Shown: in pieces, positions 8,313 through 17,082 of the stretch | Numbering within the stretch: position 1 is the stretch's first letter | Layout of the letters: each line of letters opens with the position of its first letter | DNA from: Plantibacter elymi (nom. nud.) | GTDB lineage: Bacteria > Actinomycetota > Actinomycetes > Actinomycetales > Microbacteriaceae | Reading direction: 5' to 3' | DNA: 64,000 nucleotides | Assembly (NCBI RefSeq): GCF_900177795.1 | Contig: NZ_FXWJ01000006.1 | Location: 62,001-126,000, forward strand | Program-made: the position numbers and the translations under genes | The notes under the pieces: generated by a model | The model's input: only the letters and a program-made list of their open reading frames with translations | The model's database searches: none | What the model was told of the DNA's origin: nothing

Positions 8313-9329
8313 TCAGGCGCGGACGTCGACGACGATCCGGCCGTGGACCGAGCCCGCGAGGACCCGCTCCGCCGCACCCGTCGCCTCGGCGAGGTGGACC
8401 GTCTCGGTCAGGGTGTCGAGCACGTCGAGGTCGAGCGCAGTGGTCACGCGCTCCCAGGCGGCCTGCCGCAGGGGGAGCGGTGCCTCGACGGAGTTCACGC
8501 CTGCGAGCGTGACCCCGCGGAGGATGAACGGCATGACCGACGTCGGGAGATCGGACCCGCCGGCGAGCCCACAGGCGGCGACCGTCCCGCCGTACTCGAC
8601 CTGAGACAGGACCGTCGCGAGCGTCTGACCGCCGACGGAGTCGACGACTCCCGCCCAGCGCTGGCTGCCGAGTGGGCGGCCGGCCTCGGCGAACTCGGCA
8701 CGGTCGACGATCGACATCGCGCCGAGCCGCCGCAGGGCGTCACCCAGTTCGTCGACCCGACCGGTCGAGGCGGCGACCTCGAATCCGGCGGCGGACAGCA
8801 GTGCGATCGCGATGCTTCCGACCCCACCACCCGCTCCCGTGACGAGCACGGAGAGGCCACCGACGCGGACGGCCCCGGAGGTCGCGCTGCCGTGCTCGAG
8901 CGCGAGCACGGCGAGGGCCGCGGTGTACCCGGCCGTGCCGATCGCGGCGGCCTGTGCGCCCGAGACATGGTCGGGGATGCGGACGAGTGCGTCAGGCCGC
9001 ACCTTCGCGCGCTCGGAGAGCCCGCCGTACCGGGTCTCGCTCAGGCCGTCGCCGAACAGGGCCACACGGTCGCCGGCCGTCCAGGCAGGATCGCTCGACT
9101 CGGCGACAACGCCGACGAGGTCGATGCCCGCGACCATCGGGAACGACCGCACGACGCCCGGCTTCCCGGAGAGGACCAGGGCGTCCTTGTAGTTGATGCT
9201 CGAGTACTCGACGTCGACGGTGACGGCGGCGTCGGGGAGCGAGGTGTCGGGGAGGTCGCGGAGGTCGACCGTCCGGGTGGGCTTGCCACCCTCGTGCTCG
9301 ACCTGCTCGACGAGGTATGCGCGGCCCAT
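8313..9329 (-). CDS. MDR-family NADPH oxidoreductase, AcuI/YhdH-like
   Basis: A 338-residue zinc-less medium-chain reductase. Typical AcuI/YhdH features are SSINYKDALVLSGKPGVVRSF cut here to its core YKDALVLSGK, the substrate-domain GIDLVGVV, GTAGYTAALAV before the nucleotide-binding motif VTGAGGGVGSIA, and the DSVGGQTL segment. AcuI members reduce acrylyl-CoA to propionyl-CoA with NADPH; other members reduce quinones. Because methylcitrate-cycle genes lie 10 kb away, an acrylyl-CoA role would fit, but this is only inference. Transcribed alone, with family A repeats at its 3' side. Confidence 0.82.
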   Translation of the reverse strand: MGRAYLVEQVEHEGGKPTRTVDLRDLPDTSLPDAAVTVDVEYSSINYKDALVLSGKPGVVRSFPMVAGIDLVGVVAESSDPAWTAGDRVALFGDGLSETRYGGLSERAKVRPDALVRIPDHVSGAQAAAIGTAGYTAALAVLALEHGSATSGAVRVGGLSVLVTGAGGGVGSIAIALLSAAGFEVAASTGRVDELGDALRRLGAMSIVDRAEFAEAGRPLGSQRWAGVVDSVGGQTLATVLSQVEYGGTVAACGLAGGSDLPTSVMPFILRGVTLAGVNSVEAPLPLRQAAWERVTTALDLDVLDTLTETVHLAEATGAAERVLAGSVHGRIVVDVRA

Positions 9330-9431
9330 GGTGCTCCTGTCTCCGGTGCGTCGACCGGTCGGCGGCTGTCCGTCGAGCCTACGCCTCCCCAGCGAGGGAC
9401 TGCCTGGCTCGAGCCAGCGCAGGCACCGTGC

Positions 9432-10256
9432 CTAGGTGACGTCGCGGCGCCAGGTCGTGGCGTAGCCGATGAGCGCGACGACGACCCCGATGCCGAGGAG
9501 GACGAGTCCGCCCTGCCACCACGTCAGCGCGTCCTGCTGAGCCGACATCATCGAGTAGAAGCTCGGTCCGACGAGGGCGTCCGTCGCAGCACCCGGCAGG
9601 AACCGGCCGATGGACGCGGTGACCTCCGAGAACGAGGAGGCGAGGCGCAGCAGCGGCTCGACGAACTGCGTGAAGGCCAGCACGACGATGATCGCGCCCA
9701 CCTGGCTCGGCAGCACCGCCCCGAGGCCGACGCCGATCGCGCCCCACAGGGCCATCGCGAGCACCGCCCGGCCGATGAGCGCCCAGGTGTCGGGGTCGGT
9801 CAGCATCGGATCGATGCCGCTGATCGCCAGGGCGCCGCCGCCGAGACCGACGGACGCCGCCAGCGCGATCACGCCGTACAGTGCGCCGACCCCGGTCAGT
9901 GCCAGGACCTTGCCGACGAGGACGTGCCCGCGGTTCGGGTTGGCGAGGAACGTCGGCGTCAGGCTCTGGTGCCGGAACTCGCCGGTCGTGGCGAGGGCAC
10001 CGAGCAGGACGGGGAAGACGTACCCGATGCTCGTCGCGAAGCCGTAGATGAGACCGGGTTGGGTGAGCATCTCGCTCGTGGCCTGCGCCCCGGCACCGCT
10101 GGACTCGGCGGCGCCCGGGATGTTGGCGAAGAGGAGTGCCGCCCCGGCCGCGGCGAAACCGACGTACACGAACAGGATGAGCGCGAGTCCCCACCACACG
10201 CGGGTGGTGAACACCTTGAGGAACTCGGAGCGGATGGCTGCCAGAAGTGAGGTCAT
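9432..10256 (-). CDS. ABC-2 type transporter permease
   Basis: A 274-residue integral membrane protein. The N-terminus SEFLKVFTTRVWWGLAL is the amphipathic start typical of ABC-2 permeases, followed by about six hydrophobic helices, with the loop GEFRHQSLTPTFLANPNRGH between helices two and three that is characteristic of this exporter class. Its ATG overlaps the stop of the upstream ATPase gene as ATGA, so the two form one operon and one exporter. The substrate cannot be told from sequence; peptides or lipids are possible for this class. Confidence 0.85.
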   Translation of the reverse strand: MTSLLAAIRSEFLKVFTTRVWWGLALILFVYVGFAAAGAALLFANIPGAAESSGAGAQATSEMLTQPGLIYGFATSIGYVFPVLLGALATTGEFRHQSLTPTFLANPNRGHVLVGKVLALTGVGALYGVIALAASVGLGGGALAISGIDPMLTDPDTWALIGRAVLAMALWGAIGVGLGAVLPSQVGAIIVVLAFTQFVEPLLRLASSFSEVTASIGRFLPGAATDALVGPSFYSMMSAQQDALTWWQGGLVLLGIGVVVALIGYATTWRRDVT

Positions 10257-11158
10257 GCGTGGTCCTCCCCACCGCTGACGAGCGCGAGGAACGAATCCTC
10301 GAGCCCTGATCGATGCCGCGACAACGCACTGAGCGGAATGCCGGCGGCGAGCGCGACCCGGCCGATGTCGATCGCCTCCACATCGTGCACGACGAGCCCT
10401 GCACGGGCCTGGTCGAAGGTGTACCCCGCGGCGGTCAGCGCCGTGGCGAGCCGCTCGTGCTCAGGGGAGTTCACGACGACGCGCAGGGTGTCGGCGGCGT
10501 CGAGGCTCGCGAGCGTGCCCACGTGCGCGAGCCGCCCCTTCGCGATGATCACGACCTCGTCGACGGACTGCTGCACCTCGCTGAGCAGGTGCGAGCTGAT
10601 GAGGACGGTCCGGCCCTCGGCCGCGAGCGCGGTGAGGAAGCCGCGGATCCACTTGATCCCCTCGGGGTCGAGCCCGTTGATCGGTTCGTCGAGGACGAGC
10701 ACGCCGGGGTCGCCGAGGAGGGCGGTCGCGAGGCCGAGCCGTTGTCGCATGCCGAGTGAGTATCCGGCGACGCGTCGGTCCGCGACCTCGAGCAGCCCGA
10801 CCTGCGCGAGCACGACGTCGACCCGGCTCGCCGGCAGACGCGCTGCGGAGGCGTGCACGCGCAGGTGGTTCCGGGCGGTGCGGCCGGGGACGAAGCTCGC
10901 CGCCTCCAGTGCAGCCCCGACGGTCGCGGCAGGAACCGGCAGCTTGGCGTAGGGGACACCGCCGAAGGTCGCCCTCCCCGACGTCGGTTGCACGAGGCCG
11001 AGCAGCATGCGCAGGGTCGTCGTCTTCCCGGCGCCGTTCGGGCCGAGGAAACCGGTGACCTTGCCCGGTTCCACGTGGAACGTCAGGTCGTCGACCGCCT
11101 GCACCGCCCCGAAGGATTTCGAGAGTCCATCGAACTCGATCGTCACGCCAGCGGTCAT
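10253..11158 (-). CDS. ABC transporter ATP-binding protein
   Basis: A 301-residue ATPase with Walker A GPNGAGKTT, signature YSLGMRQRLGLA, Walker B VLVLDEPINGLDP and the switch histidine in LISSHLLSEV. About 80 residues follow the ATPase core, as in exporters of the CcmA/BcrA type. I chose the ATG at 11158 (MTAGVTIEFDGLSKSFG); the longer open frame adds 34 residues without family similarity. It is the first gene of a two-gene operon with the ABC-2 permease. Confidence 0.9.
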   Translation of the reverse strand: MTAGVTIEFDGLSKSFGAVQAVDDLTFHVEPGKVTGFLGPNGAGKTTTLRMLLGLVQPTSGRATFGGVPYAKLPVPAATVGAALEAASFVPGRTARNHLRVHASAARLPASRVDVVLAQVGLLEVADRRVAGYSLGMRQRLGLATALLGDPGVLVLDEPINGLDPEGIKWIRGFLTALAAEGRTVLISSHLLSEVQQSVDEVVIIAKGRLAHVGTLASLDAADTLRVVVNSPEHERLATALTAAGYTFDQARAGLVVHDVEAIDIGRVALAAGIPLSALSRHRSGLEDSFLALVSGGEDHA

Positions 11159-11283
11159 CCGGTGCCTCCCCAGGGGCGCGGCCGGATCCGCGCCTCGTCC
11201 TGCAACGCTATCGGGGCCGACGCCGGTTGCGCATCGGCCGCTCGGGGGAGATCCCGGCAACTCCGGACATCGCTGCCGAACCG

Positions 11284-11366
11284 CCCCAACTCAGGAGTGC
11301 GCCTGGCGTGTCGCGGTGACACGCCGGGCGATGACCCCGACGCACCGGGGCGATCCTGAGTTGGGG
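11284..11366. repeat. Family A palindromic element, copy A3
   Basis: Ends are CCCCAACTCAGGA and TCCTGAGTTGGGG, a perfect inverted pair. Inside is GGCGTGTCGCGGTGACACGCC, another dyad. It sits between the ABC operon start and the 3' end of ldh. Confidence 0.8.
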
Positions 11367-11399
11367 AACGGGGGAGGGGAAGGGTCAGGGAGGCCTGCG

Positions 11400-12353
11400 C
11401 TACAGCCCGAGGGAGTCGAGCGACGCGCGGACCGCAGCGGCCGAGTCGGCGAACTGCTGTTCCTCGCGGGGCGACATCGCGACCTCGACCACCGAGCGGA
11501 CGCCCGAGCGGTCGACGATGCTCGGCACCGACAGGGCGACCCCGCTGACGCCGTGATATCCGTCGAGCACGGTGCTCACCGGCAGGATCGCGTGCTCGTC
11601 GCCGAGGATGGCCTCGACGATCCGTGCACCGGAGAGCCCGATCGCGTAGTTCGTCGCGCCCTTGCCCTCGATGACGCGATAGGCGGCCGTTCGGACGTCG
11701 GTCGCGATCTCGTCGAGCTGCTGCTCCGTGAAGCGCGAGCCGTCGGGCAGCTCCCAGTCGAGGATCGGGACGGGGCCGATGGTCGCCTGCGACCACAGCG
11801 GCAGTTCGCTGTCGCCGTGCTCGCCGACGATGAGCGCGTGCACCGCCGAGGTCGCGACACCCGCACGCTCGGCCAGCAACCAGCGCAGCCGGGAGGTGTC
11901 GAGGACGGTGCCGGAGGAGAAGACGCGTTCGCGCGGCAGCCCCGTGATCTGCTGGGCCGCGACGGTGAGGACGTCGCACGGGTTCGTGACGAGCATGTAG
12001 ACGGCGTCCGGCGCCTGCTCGACGAGTTTCGGGAGCAGCTGCTCGAGGATGCGGATGTTCGTTCCAGCGAGGTCGAGTCGGGTCTGGCCGGGCTCCTGCT
12101 TCGCGCCGGCCGTGATCACGACGACGTCCGCATCGGCCACGACCGAGATGTCGTCACCGCCCGTGATGCTGCTCGAACCGGTGAACTGCGTCCCGTGGGC
12201 GAGGTCGAGGACCTCGGCCGAGGCGCGCTTGCCGTCGATGTCGTAGAGCGCCACCCGCCGGGCGCTGCCGCGGATGAGCGAGGCGTAGGCGAGGGATGAA
12301 CCGACGCTCCCCGCCCCGATGATGGCCAGTTTCGACTTCGTGCGAGCACCCAT
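11400..12353 (-). CDS. ldh: L-lactate dehydrogenase (NAD-dependent)
   Basis: A 317-residue LDH/MDH-family enzyme interconverting pyruvate and L-lactate. It has the NAD motif [13 protein letters not shown], the Asp of LYDIDGKRA for NAD preference, [10 protein letters not shown], and the active-site histidine in [12 protein letters not shown]. The Gln in the mobile-loop region [14 protein letters not shown] fits LDH rather than MDH. I chose the ATG at 12353 ([15 protein letters not shown]); the longer frame reads through family B repeats and is not protein-like. With the LldD-type oxidase at 41-42 kb the cell has both a fermentative and an oxidative lactate enzyme. Confidence 0.9.
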   Translation of the reverse strand: MGARTKSKLAIIGAGSVGSSLAYASLIRGSARRVALYDIDGKRASAEVLDLAHGTQFTGSSSITGGDDISVVADADVVVITAGAKQEPGQTRLDLAGTNIRILEQLLPKLVEQAPDAVYMLVTNPCDVLTVAAQQITGLPRERVFSSGTVLDTSRLRWLLAERAGVATSAVHALIVGEHGDSELPLWSQATIGPVPILDWELPDGSRFTEQQLDEIATDVRTAAYRVIEGKGATNYAIGLSGARIVEAILGDEHAILPVSTVLDGYHGVSGVALSVPSIVDRSGVRSVVEVAMSPREEQQFADSAAAVRASLDSLGL

Positions 12354-12434
12354 GGCTCCATCTTGGCAGGGGCGCATGTGCGCGGTCAGGGCGTGGCACG
12401 ACGAGTGTCGGGTTGTCTCGATGTCGAGGTATCC

Positions 12435-12555
12435 GCCCTTCGACAGGCTCAGGGACCGAATCGTCCGTTCGGCACTGGGCCGCACCCTCCGGTCACTGGG
12501 CCGCACCCTCCGGTCACTGAGCCCCACCCTCCGGTCACTGAGCTTGTCGAAGTGC
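12435..12555. repeat. Family B repeat cluster with 21-bp tandem units
   Basis: It starts CCCTTCGACAGGCTCAGGGACC and ends with the inverted partner CACTGAGCTTGTCGAAGTG. Between them are three tandem 21-bp units of the form GGGCCGCACCCTCCGGTCACT. The right end overlaps the last codons of the SRPBCC gene. Confidence 0.75.
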
Positions 12556-13008
12556 AGCAGCCAGCCACCGGTTCCGCGACTCGATGAGCCGTCGCAGGTG
12601 CCGGGTGAGCGCGACGTGTTCGGCCACGACGCCGAGCGGACCGAACGGCGCTGCGAACGTGACGTCGTCGAGCATGATGGTCCGCGCCGTCCCCATCGGG
12701 CGCTCGAGTGGTTCGAAGAGGTGGACGTGGCGGAATGTCCGGAACGGACCGGACACCTGCTCGTCGGTGAACCGGTGGGGTTCCTCGAACGCGGTGATCC
12801 GACTCGTCATCGTCCACGGCACACCGAAGTGCTTCGCCCGCCAGGTGACGGTCTCACCGAGACCGATGAGGCCGGAGGTCACGCCGCCGACTGCCTGTTC
12901 ACCGGTGTCGGCCATCGATCCGAGGTGGGCGTCGATCGACCGCGAGAGGTCGAAGGCCTGCTGCATCGTCCCGGAGAGCTCGGTGCGGAGGCGGAAGTGG
13001 GCGGTCAT
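12535..13008 (-). CDS. SRPBCC (polyketide cyclase-like) protein with repeat-derived C-terminus
   Basis: A 157-residue START/SRPBCC-fold protein: [13 protein letters not shown] start, [34 protein letters not shown] and the long C-terminal helix [19 protein letters not shown] that closes the cavity. It probably binds a hydrophobic ligand; no substrate can be named. The last residues LRQAQ and the stop codon are encoded by a family B repeat (CACTTCGACAAGCTCAGTGA). The start is 12 bp after the stop of the upstream trhO gene, so the two are probably co-transcribed. Confidence 0.78.
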   Translation of the reverse strand: MTAHFRLRTELSGTMQQAFDLSRSIDAHLGSMADTGEQAVGGVTSGLIGLGETVTWRAKHFGVPWTMTSRITAFEEPHRFTDEQVSGPFRTFRHVHLFEPLERPMGTARTIMLDDVTFAAPFGPLGVVAEHVALTRHLRRLIESRNRWLAAALRQAQ

Positions 13009-13020
13009 GACGGTGGCGGC

Positions 13021-14004
13021 TCAGGCGGGCTGGCCGGCGCGAGCATCGGTGGAGACGTCGGCCCCGGTGTGCACGGCGCATCGCGGGCCGCCGTCGGGCC
13101 CGTCCGCGTGCGCCTCGCACACGACCAACTGCGTCTTGCAGGAGGGGTCGGCGCAGTTCTGCAGGTGCTTCGTCGACGCGTCGCAGACGACACAGTGCCC
13201 GATGACGGCCGCGTGATCACTGAACTCGAGCGAGCCCCGCTTGTCGAACACGTACAGGGATCCCTCCCACAGGCCGTCGTCGCCGAATTGCTCGCCGTAC
13301 CGGACGATGCCGCCGTCGAGCTGGTACACCTCGCCGAAGCCGCGAGAACGCATGAGTCCTGAGAGCACCTCGCAGCGGATGCCGCCCGTGCAGTAGGTGA
13401 CGACCGGCTTGTCCTTGAGGTGGTCGTACTTGCCGCTGTCGAGCTCGGCGACGAAGTCACGGGTGGTCGCGACATCGGGGACGACCGCGCCGGCGAACCG
13501 CCCGATCTCGGCCTCGAACGCGTTCCGACCGTCGAAGAACACGACGTCGTCGCCACGCTCCGCGACGAGCTCGTGCAGTTCCGTCGGCTGCAGGTGCACC
13601 CCGCCGCCGGTGACACCGTGCTCGTCCACCACGAGCTCACCGGGGGCGCCGAAGGAGACGATCTCCTCGCGCACCTTCACGCTGAGCTTCGGGAAGTCAC
13701 TGCTCCGACGCCAGGGCGCGGGTCGGTGCCTGGCCGTGCGCACGGGGTCGTCGTCGTCGAAGCCCGAGCCGTCGCTCCACTTCACGTCGAGGTCGCGGAA
13801 CGCGGGGTGCTCCTTCGTCTTCCGGACGTAGAGCTTGCAGGCGTCGAGCTCGCCGCCGACGGTGCCGTTGATGCCGTCCTTCGAGATCAGGATGCGGCCA
13901 CGGAGACCGAGTGACTCGCAGAGGTCGCGCTGCCACAGCCGGATCGCCTCCGGGTCCGCGAGGGGAGCGAACGCGTAGTACAGGAGGATCTTCGGGTCGG
14001 CCAC
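13021..14004 (-). CDS. trhO: tRNA uridine(34) hydroxylase, rhodanese-type
   Basis: A 327-residue member of the TrhO (YceA) family, which introduces the 5-hydroxyl on U34 of tRNAs. The N-terminal acylphosphatase-like part has [15 protein letters not shown] and [14 protein letters not shown], followed by a rhodanese domain with catalytic Cys205 in [11 protein letters not shown]. The C-terminus has a cysteine cluster ([21 protein letters not shown]) likely to bind zinc, usual in this family. GTG start at 14004. A short polar tail follows. The SRPBCC gene lies 12 bp downstream. Confidence 0.88.
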   Translation of the reverse strand: MADPKILLYYAFAPLADPEAIRLWQRDLCESLGLRGRILISKDGINGTVGGELDACKLYVRKTKEHPAFRDLDVKWSDGSGFDDDDPVRTARHRPAPWRRSSDFPKLSVKVREEIVSFGAPGELVVDEHGVTGGGVHLQPTELHELVAERGDDVVFFDGRNAFEAEIGRFAGAVVPDVATTRDFVAELDSGKYDHLKDKPVVTYCTGGIRCEVLSGLMRSRGFGEVYQLDGGIVRYGEQFGDDGLWEGSLYVFDKRGSLEFSDHAAVIGHCVVCDASTKHLQNCADPSCKTQLVVCEAHADGPDGGPRCAVHTGADVSTDARAGQPA

Positions 14005-14068
14005 CGCTCAATCGTACGTGGCGCCGACCGCGGATCGTCGGGCCGGTCCAGCGGACACGGACGTTCCC

Positions 14069-14090
14069 GTCCCTGCACTTGTCGAAGGGC
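14069..14090. repeat. Degenerate family B repeat
   Basis: GTCCCTGCACTTGTCGAAGGGC resembles the family B unit but lacks the central GAG. It lies in the 151-bp region between divergent trhO and the thiolase gene. Confidence 0.45.
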
Positions 14091-14155
14091 CACAACCGCC
14101 GCCGTCCGCGAGCACGCCAGGCCTAGGGTGGACGCAGACCTCGAAGGAGATGGCT

Positions 14156-15337
14156 ATGCGCACTGCGGTGATCGTCGACGCTATCCGGACTCCGTCCGGC
14201 CGGGGTAAACCGGGCGGTGCGCTGAACGCCGTGCACCCGACGGACCTCCTCGCCGGCACGATCCGTGCGCTCGTGGAGCGGACCGGCATCGATCCCGCTG
14301 TCGTCGAGGACGTGTACGCCGGCTGCGTCACCCAGTCCGGCGAGCAGGGGCAGAACATCGCGCGGAACGCGGCGCTCGCCGCAGGCCTCCCGCAGGAGAC
14401 GCCCGGTACCACCATCGACCGGCAGTGCGGCTCCAGCCAGCAGGCCACCACCTTCGCCGCGCAGAGCGTCATGTCGGCCGGCAACGACGTCGTCATCGCC
14501 TGCGGTGTCGAGTCGATGAGTCGAGCGCCGATGGGGTCCAACGTGCAGGGGGCAGACCCCTTCGGCTCCGCCCTCCGAGCCCGCTTCCCCGAGGGCCTCG
14601 TCGGCCAGGGTGTCTCCGCCGAACTCATCGCCGCCCGTTGGAACCTCAGCCGCGACGAGCTCGACGCCTTCGCCGCCCGCTCCCACGAGCGCGCCGCCGC
14701 GACCTGGGCGTCCGGCGGGTTCGACGGCGAGGTCGTCGCCGTCACCCTCCCCGACGGCTCCGTCGTCACGACCGACGAGACGGTCCGCGCCGGGACGACC
14801 CCCGAGGCGCTCGCCGGACTCCCCGCCGTCTTCCGCGACGAGCGGCTCGCGGCGCGCTTCCCCGAGATCGCCTGGCGGATCACCCCGGGGAACGCCTCAC
14901 CGCTCACCGACGGCGCTTCGGCCGCGCTCATCATGAGCGAGGTCCGGGCGCTCGAGCTGGGGCTCACGCCGCGCGCGCGCTTCGTCTCCTTCGCCGCGGT
15001 CGGGAGCGACCCGATCGAGATGCTCACCGGCATCCTCCCCGCCACCCGCCGCATCCTGGAGCGCAGCGGGCTCGACGTCGACGACATCGACGCGTTCGAG
15101 GTCAACGAGGCGTTCGCGTCCGTCCCGCTCGCGTGGCAACGCGAGTTCGGGGTGGACGACGACCGGCTCAACCCGCGTGGCGGGGCGATCGCCCTCGGGC
15201 ACCCGCTCGGCGCCTCCGGGACGAAGCTCCTCGCCACCCTCCTCGGCCAGCTCGAGGCGACCGGCGGCCGCTACGGTCTGCAGACGATGTGCGAGGGCGG
15301 CGGCATGGCCAACGCGACGATCATCGAGCGCCTCTGA
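14156..15337 (+). CDS. Acetyl-CoA C-acyltransferase (thiolase)
   Basis: A 393-residue thiolase II enzyme with acyl-accepting Cys91 in RQCGSSQQA, His349 in ALGHPLGASG and Cys379 in TMCEGGGMANA. It cleaves 3-ketoacyl-CoA with CoA, or acts in reverse. I chose the ATG at 14156 rather than the one at 14150 because AAGGAG at 14144-14149 gives a 6-bp spacing only for the later codon. It leads a four-gene operon (thiolase, SDR, enoyl-CoA hydratase, SDR) that looks like a degradative acyl-CoA pathway without an acyl-CoA dehydrogenase. Confidence 0.92.
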   Translation: MRTAVIVDAIRTPSGRGKPGGALNAVHPTDLLAGTIRALVERTGIDPAVVEDVYAGCVTQSGEQGQNIARNAALAAGLPQETPGTTIDRQCGSSQQATTFAAQSVMSAGNDVVIACGVESMSRAPMGSNVQGADPFGSALRARFPEGLVGQGVSAELIAARWNLSRDELDAFAARSHERAAATWASGGFDGEVVAVTLPDGSVVTTDETVRAGTTPEALAGLPAVFRDERLAARFPEIAWRITPGNASPLTDGASAALIMSEVRALELGLTPRARFVSFAAVGSDPIEMLTGILPATRRILERSGLDVDDIDAFEVNEAFASVPLAWQREFGVDDDRLNPRGGAIALGHPLGASGTKLLATLLGQLEATGGRYGLQTMCEGGGMANATIIERL

Positions 15338-15368
15338 TGGGCGCCCACCACGTGAAGGGAACCACGAC

Positions 15369-16148
15369 ATGGATGTGACCGGCAGCTCGGCGATCGTCAC
15401 CGGCGGCGCCTCGGGGCTCGGATTCGCGACCGCGACGCGGCTGGCCGGCGCCGGCGCGCGCGTCGTGCTCGTCGACCTCCCCGGTTCACCAGGGGCGGAG
15501 CGGGCCGAGGAGCTCGGCGGGTTCGCGACCTTCGTGCCAGCCGACGTCACCGACGGCGAGCAGGTGCAGGCGGCGGTCGAAGCGGCGGTGTCGCGTGGAC
15601 CGCTGCGGGTCGTCGTGAACTGCGCCGGCATCGCACCACCGGCGAAGGTGCTCGGCCGCGACGGCCCGGCGGACCTCGACGCCTTCGAACGCGTCCTGCG
15701 CGTCAACGTCCTCGGCACCTTCAACGTCATCCGGCTGACTGCCGACGCGATGCAGCACAACGATCCGGACGGCGACCCCGCCGACGGCGCCGGGGACCGC
15801 GGCGTCATCATCAACACCGCGTCCGTCGCCGCCTTCGACGGACAGATCGGCCAGCCCGCCTACGCCGCGTCCAAGGGCGCGGTGCACTCGATGACGCTGC
15901 CGATCGCCCGCGAGCTGGCGCGTTTCGGGATCCGGGTCGTGACGATCGCGCCCGGCATCATGGAGACGCCCATGCTCGCCGGGCTGCCCGAAGCCGCCCA
16001 GGAGTCGCTCGGCCACCAGGTGCCGTACCCGGCCCGCCTGGGCCGGCCCGACGAGTACGCTGCGCTCGCGCTGCACATCGTCGAGAACGGTTACCTCAAC
16101 GGTGAGACGATCCGCCTCGACGGCGCGATCCGGATGGCGCCGAAGTGA
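15369..16148 (+). CDS. SDR family 3-hydroxyacyl-CoA dehydrogenase, HSD10-like
   Basis: A 259-residue classical SDR with TGGASGLGFATA for NAD binding, VVNCAGIA, and the catalytic Ser/Tyr/Lys in INTASVAAF and YAASKGAV. The sequence RGVIINTASVAAFDGQIGQ and the tail NGETIRLDGAIRMAPK match HSD10-type enzymes, which oxidise 3-hydroxyacyl-CoA including 2-methyl-3-hydroxybutyryl-CoA in isoleucine breakdown. The open frame extends left, but the ATG at 15369 has AAGGGA 9 bp upstream and begins at the conserved first strand. It follows the thiolase by 31 bp. Confidence 0.88.
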   Translation: MDVTGSSAIVTGGASGLGFATATRLAGAGARVVLVDLPGSPGAERAEELGGFATFVPADVTDGEQVQAAVEAAVSRGPLRVVVNCAGIAPPAKVLGRDGPADLDAFERVLRVNVLGTFNVIRLTADAMQHNDPDGDPADGAGDRGVIINTASVAAFDGQIGQPAYAASKGAVHSMTLPIARELARFGIRVVTIAPGIMETPMLAGLPEAAQESLGHQVPYPARLGRPDEYAALALHIVENGYLNGETIRLDGAIRMAPK

Positions 16149-16164
16149 GCGGGATCGCTCTGCC

Positions 16165-16220
16165 GCGGCACGTGCCGGCGCACCGGGCACGCAGTGCCAC
16201 GAGTGCGGGCACGTGCCCGC
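16165..16220. repeat. Family C palindromic element, copy C1
   Basis: GCGGCACGTGCCGGCG at the left and GCGGGCACGTGCCCGC at the right flank the core GGGCACGCAGTGCCACGAG. It lies within the operon, between the SDR and the enoyl-CoA hydratase genes, and could form a stem in the mRNA. Confidence 0.7.
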
Positions 16221-16251
16221 ACGGAACCACCACCGACCATGGGAGCACCAC

Positions 16252-17082
16252 GTGACCAGCCACGACACCATCCTCTTCGAGGTGAGCGACGGCCTCGCGC
16301 ACCTCACGCTCAACCGGCCCGCGAGCCTCAACGCGATCGACGACCGAGCGGCCAGACGGTGGCGCGACCTCGCCCTCGAGATCGCGGAGCGCGACGACGT
16401 CCGGGCGGTCCTGTTCGACGCCAACGGACCGGCGTTCTGCGCAGGCGGCGACGTCCTCGCGATGTCGCGGATGGGTGACGGCAGCGCAGGATCGACGGGC
16501 GCCTTCGTCACCGAGCTCGCCGACATCATCCACGAGGGCCACCGGACGCTGCAGTCGGTCGCGAAGCCGATCGTCGCCGCCGTCCAAGGGGCTGTCGCGG
16601 GCGGCGGCCTGGGCTTCATGCTCGTCGCCGACGTGATCATCGCGTCCGATCGGGCGAAGTTCGTGAGCAAGTACGCCGACATCGGTCTCACGCCCGACTG
16701 CGGCGTGAGCACCCTGCTGCCCGAGGCGGTCGGCATGCGTCGGGCGCTCGAGCTCACCCTCGGGCCGCGGATGCTGAGCGCCGAGGAGGCACTCGACTGG
16801 GGGCTCGTGACCGAGGTGGTCCCCGCCGAGCAGCTCGACGCCCGCGCCCGCGAGGTGGCCACGTTCTGGTTGGCCGGAGCCACGGCCGCGTTCGGTCAGG
16901 CGAGGCGGCTCCTGCGCGAGAGCGTCGGTCGCGGCTACCAGGACGCCCTCGACGACGAAGCCCGCACGATCGGCGCGGCGATCGAGACGCCCGAGTCGGT
17001 CACACGCGTCGCGGCGTTCGCCTCCGCGTCGGCGAAGCGCGCCGCCGCGTCGACCACCACTCCGAAGGAGCCCACCGCATGA
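16252..17082 (+). CDS. Enoyl-CoA hydratase/isomerase family protein
   Basis: A 276-residue crotonase-fold protein: LTLNRPASLNAID, the oxyanion-hole segment GPAFCAGGDVLAM, and PIVAAVQGAVAGGGLGFML. The position that is the second catalytic glutamate of true hydratases is Asp/Cys-containing here (ADIGLTPDCGVS), a pattern seen in many isomerase-like members, so the exact reaction is open. The start is the GTG at 16252; family C repeat C1 occupies part of the 103-bp gap upstream. The stop overlaps the next SDR start (ATGA). Confidence 0.88.
   Translation: MTSHDTILFEVSDGLAHLTLNRPASLNAIDDRAARRWRDLALEIAERDDVRAVLFDANGPAFCAGGDVLAMSRMGDGSAGSTGAFVTELADIIHEGHRTLQSVAKPIVAAVQGAVAGGGLGFMLVADVIIASDRAKFVSKYADIGLTPDCGVSTLLPEAVGMRRALELTLGPRMLSAEEALDWGLVTEVVPAEQLDARAREVATFWLAGATAAFGQARRLLRESVGRGYQDALDDEARTIGAAIETPESVTRVAAFASASAKRAAASTTTPKEPTA

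Noticed and set aside
8235-10250. A 671-codon plus-strand frame over the quinone reductase and ABC permease genes
   Set aside because: Antisense shadow of genes with clear motifs on the minus strand.
11200-11290. Possible upstream extension of the ABC ATPase
   Set aside because: The extra residues are not conserved and the ATG at 11158 begins at the first family motif.
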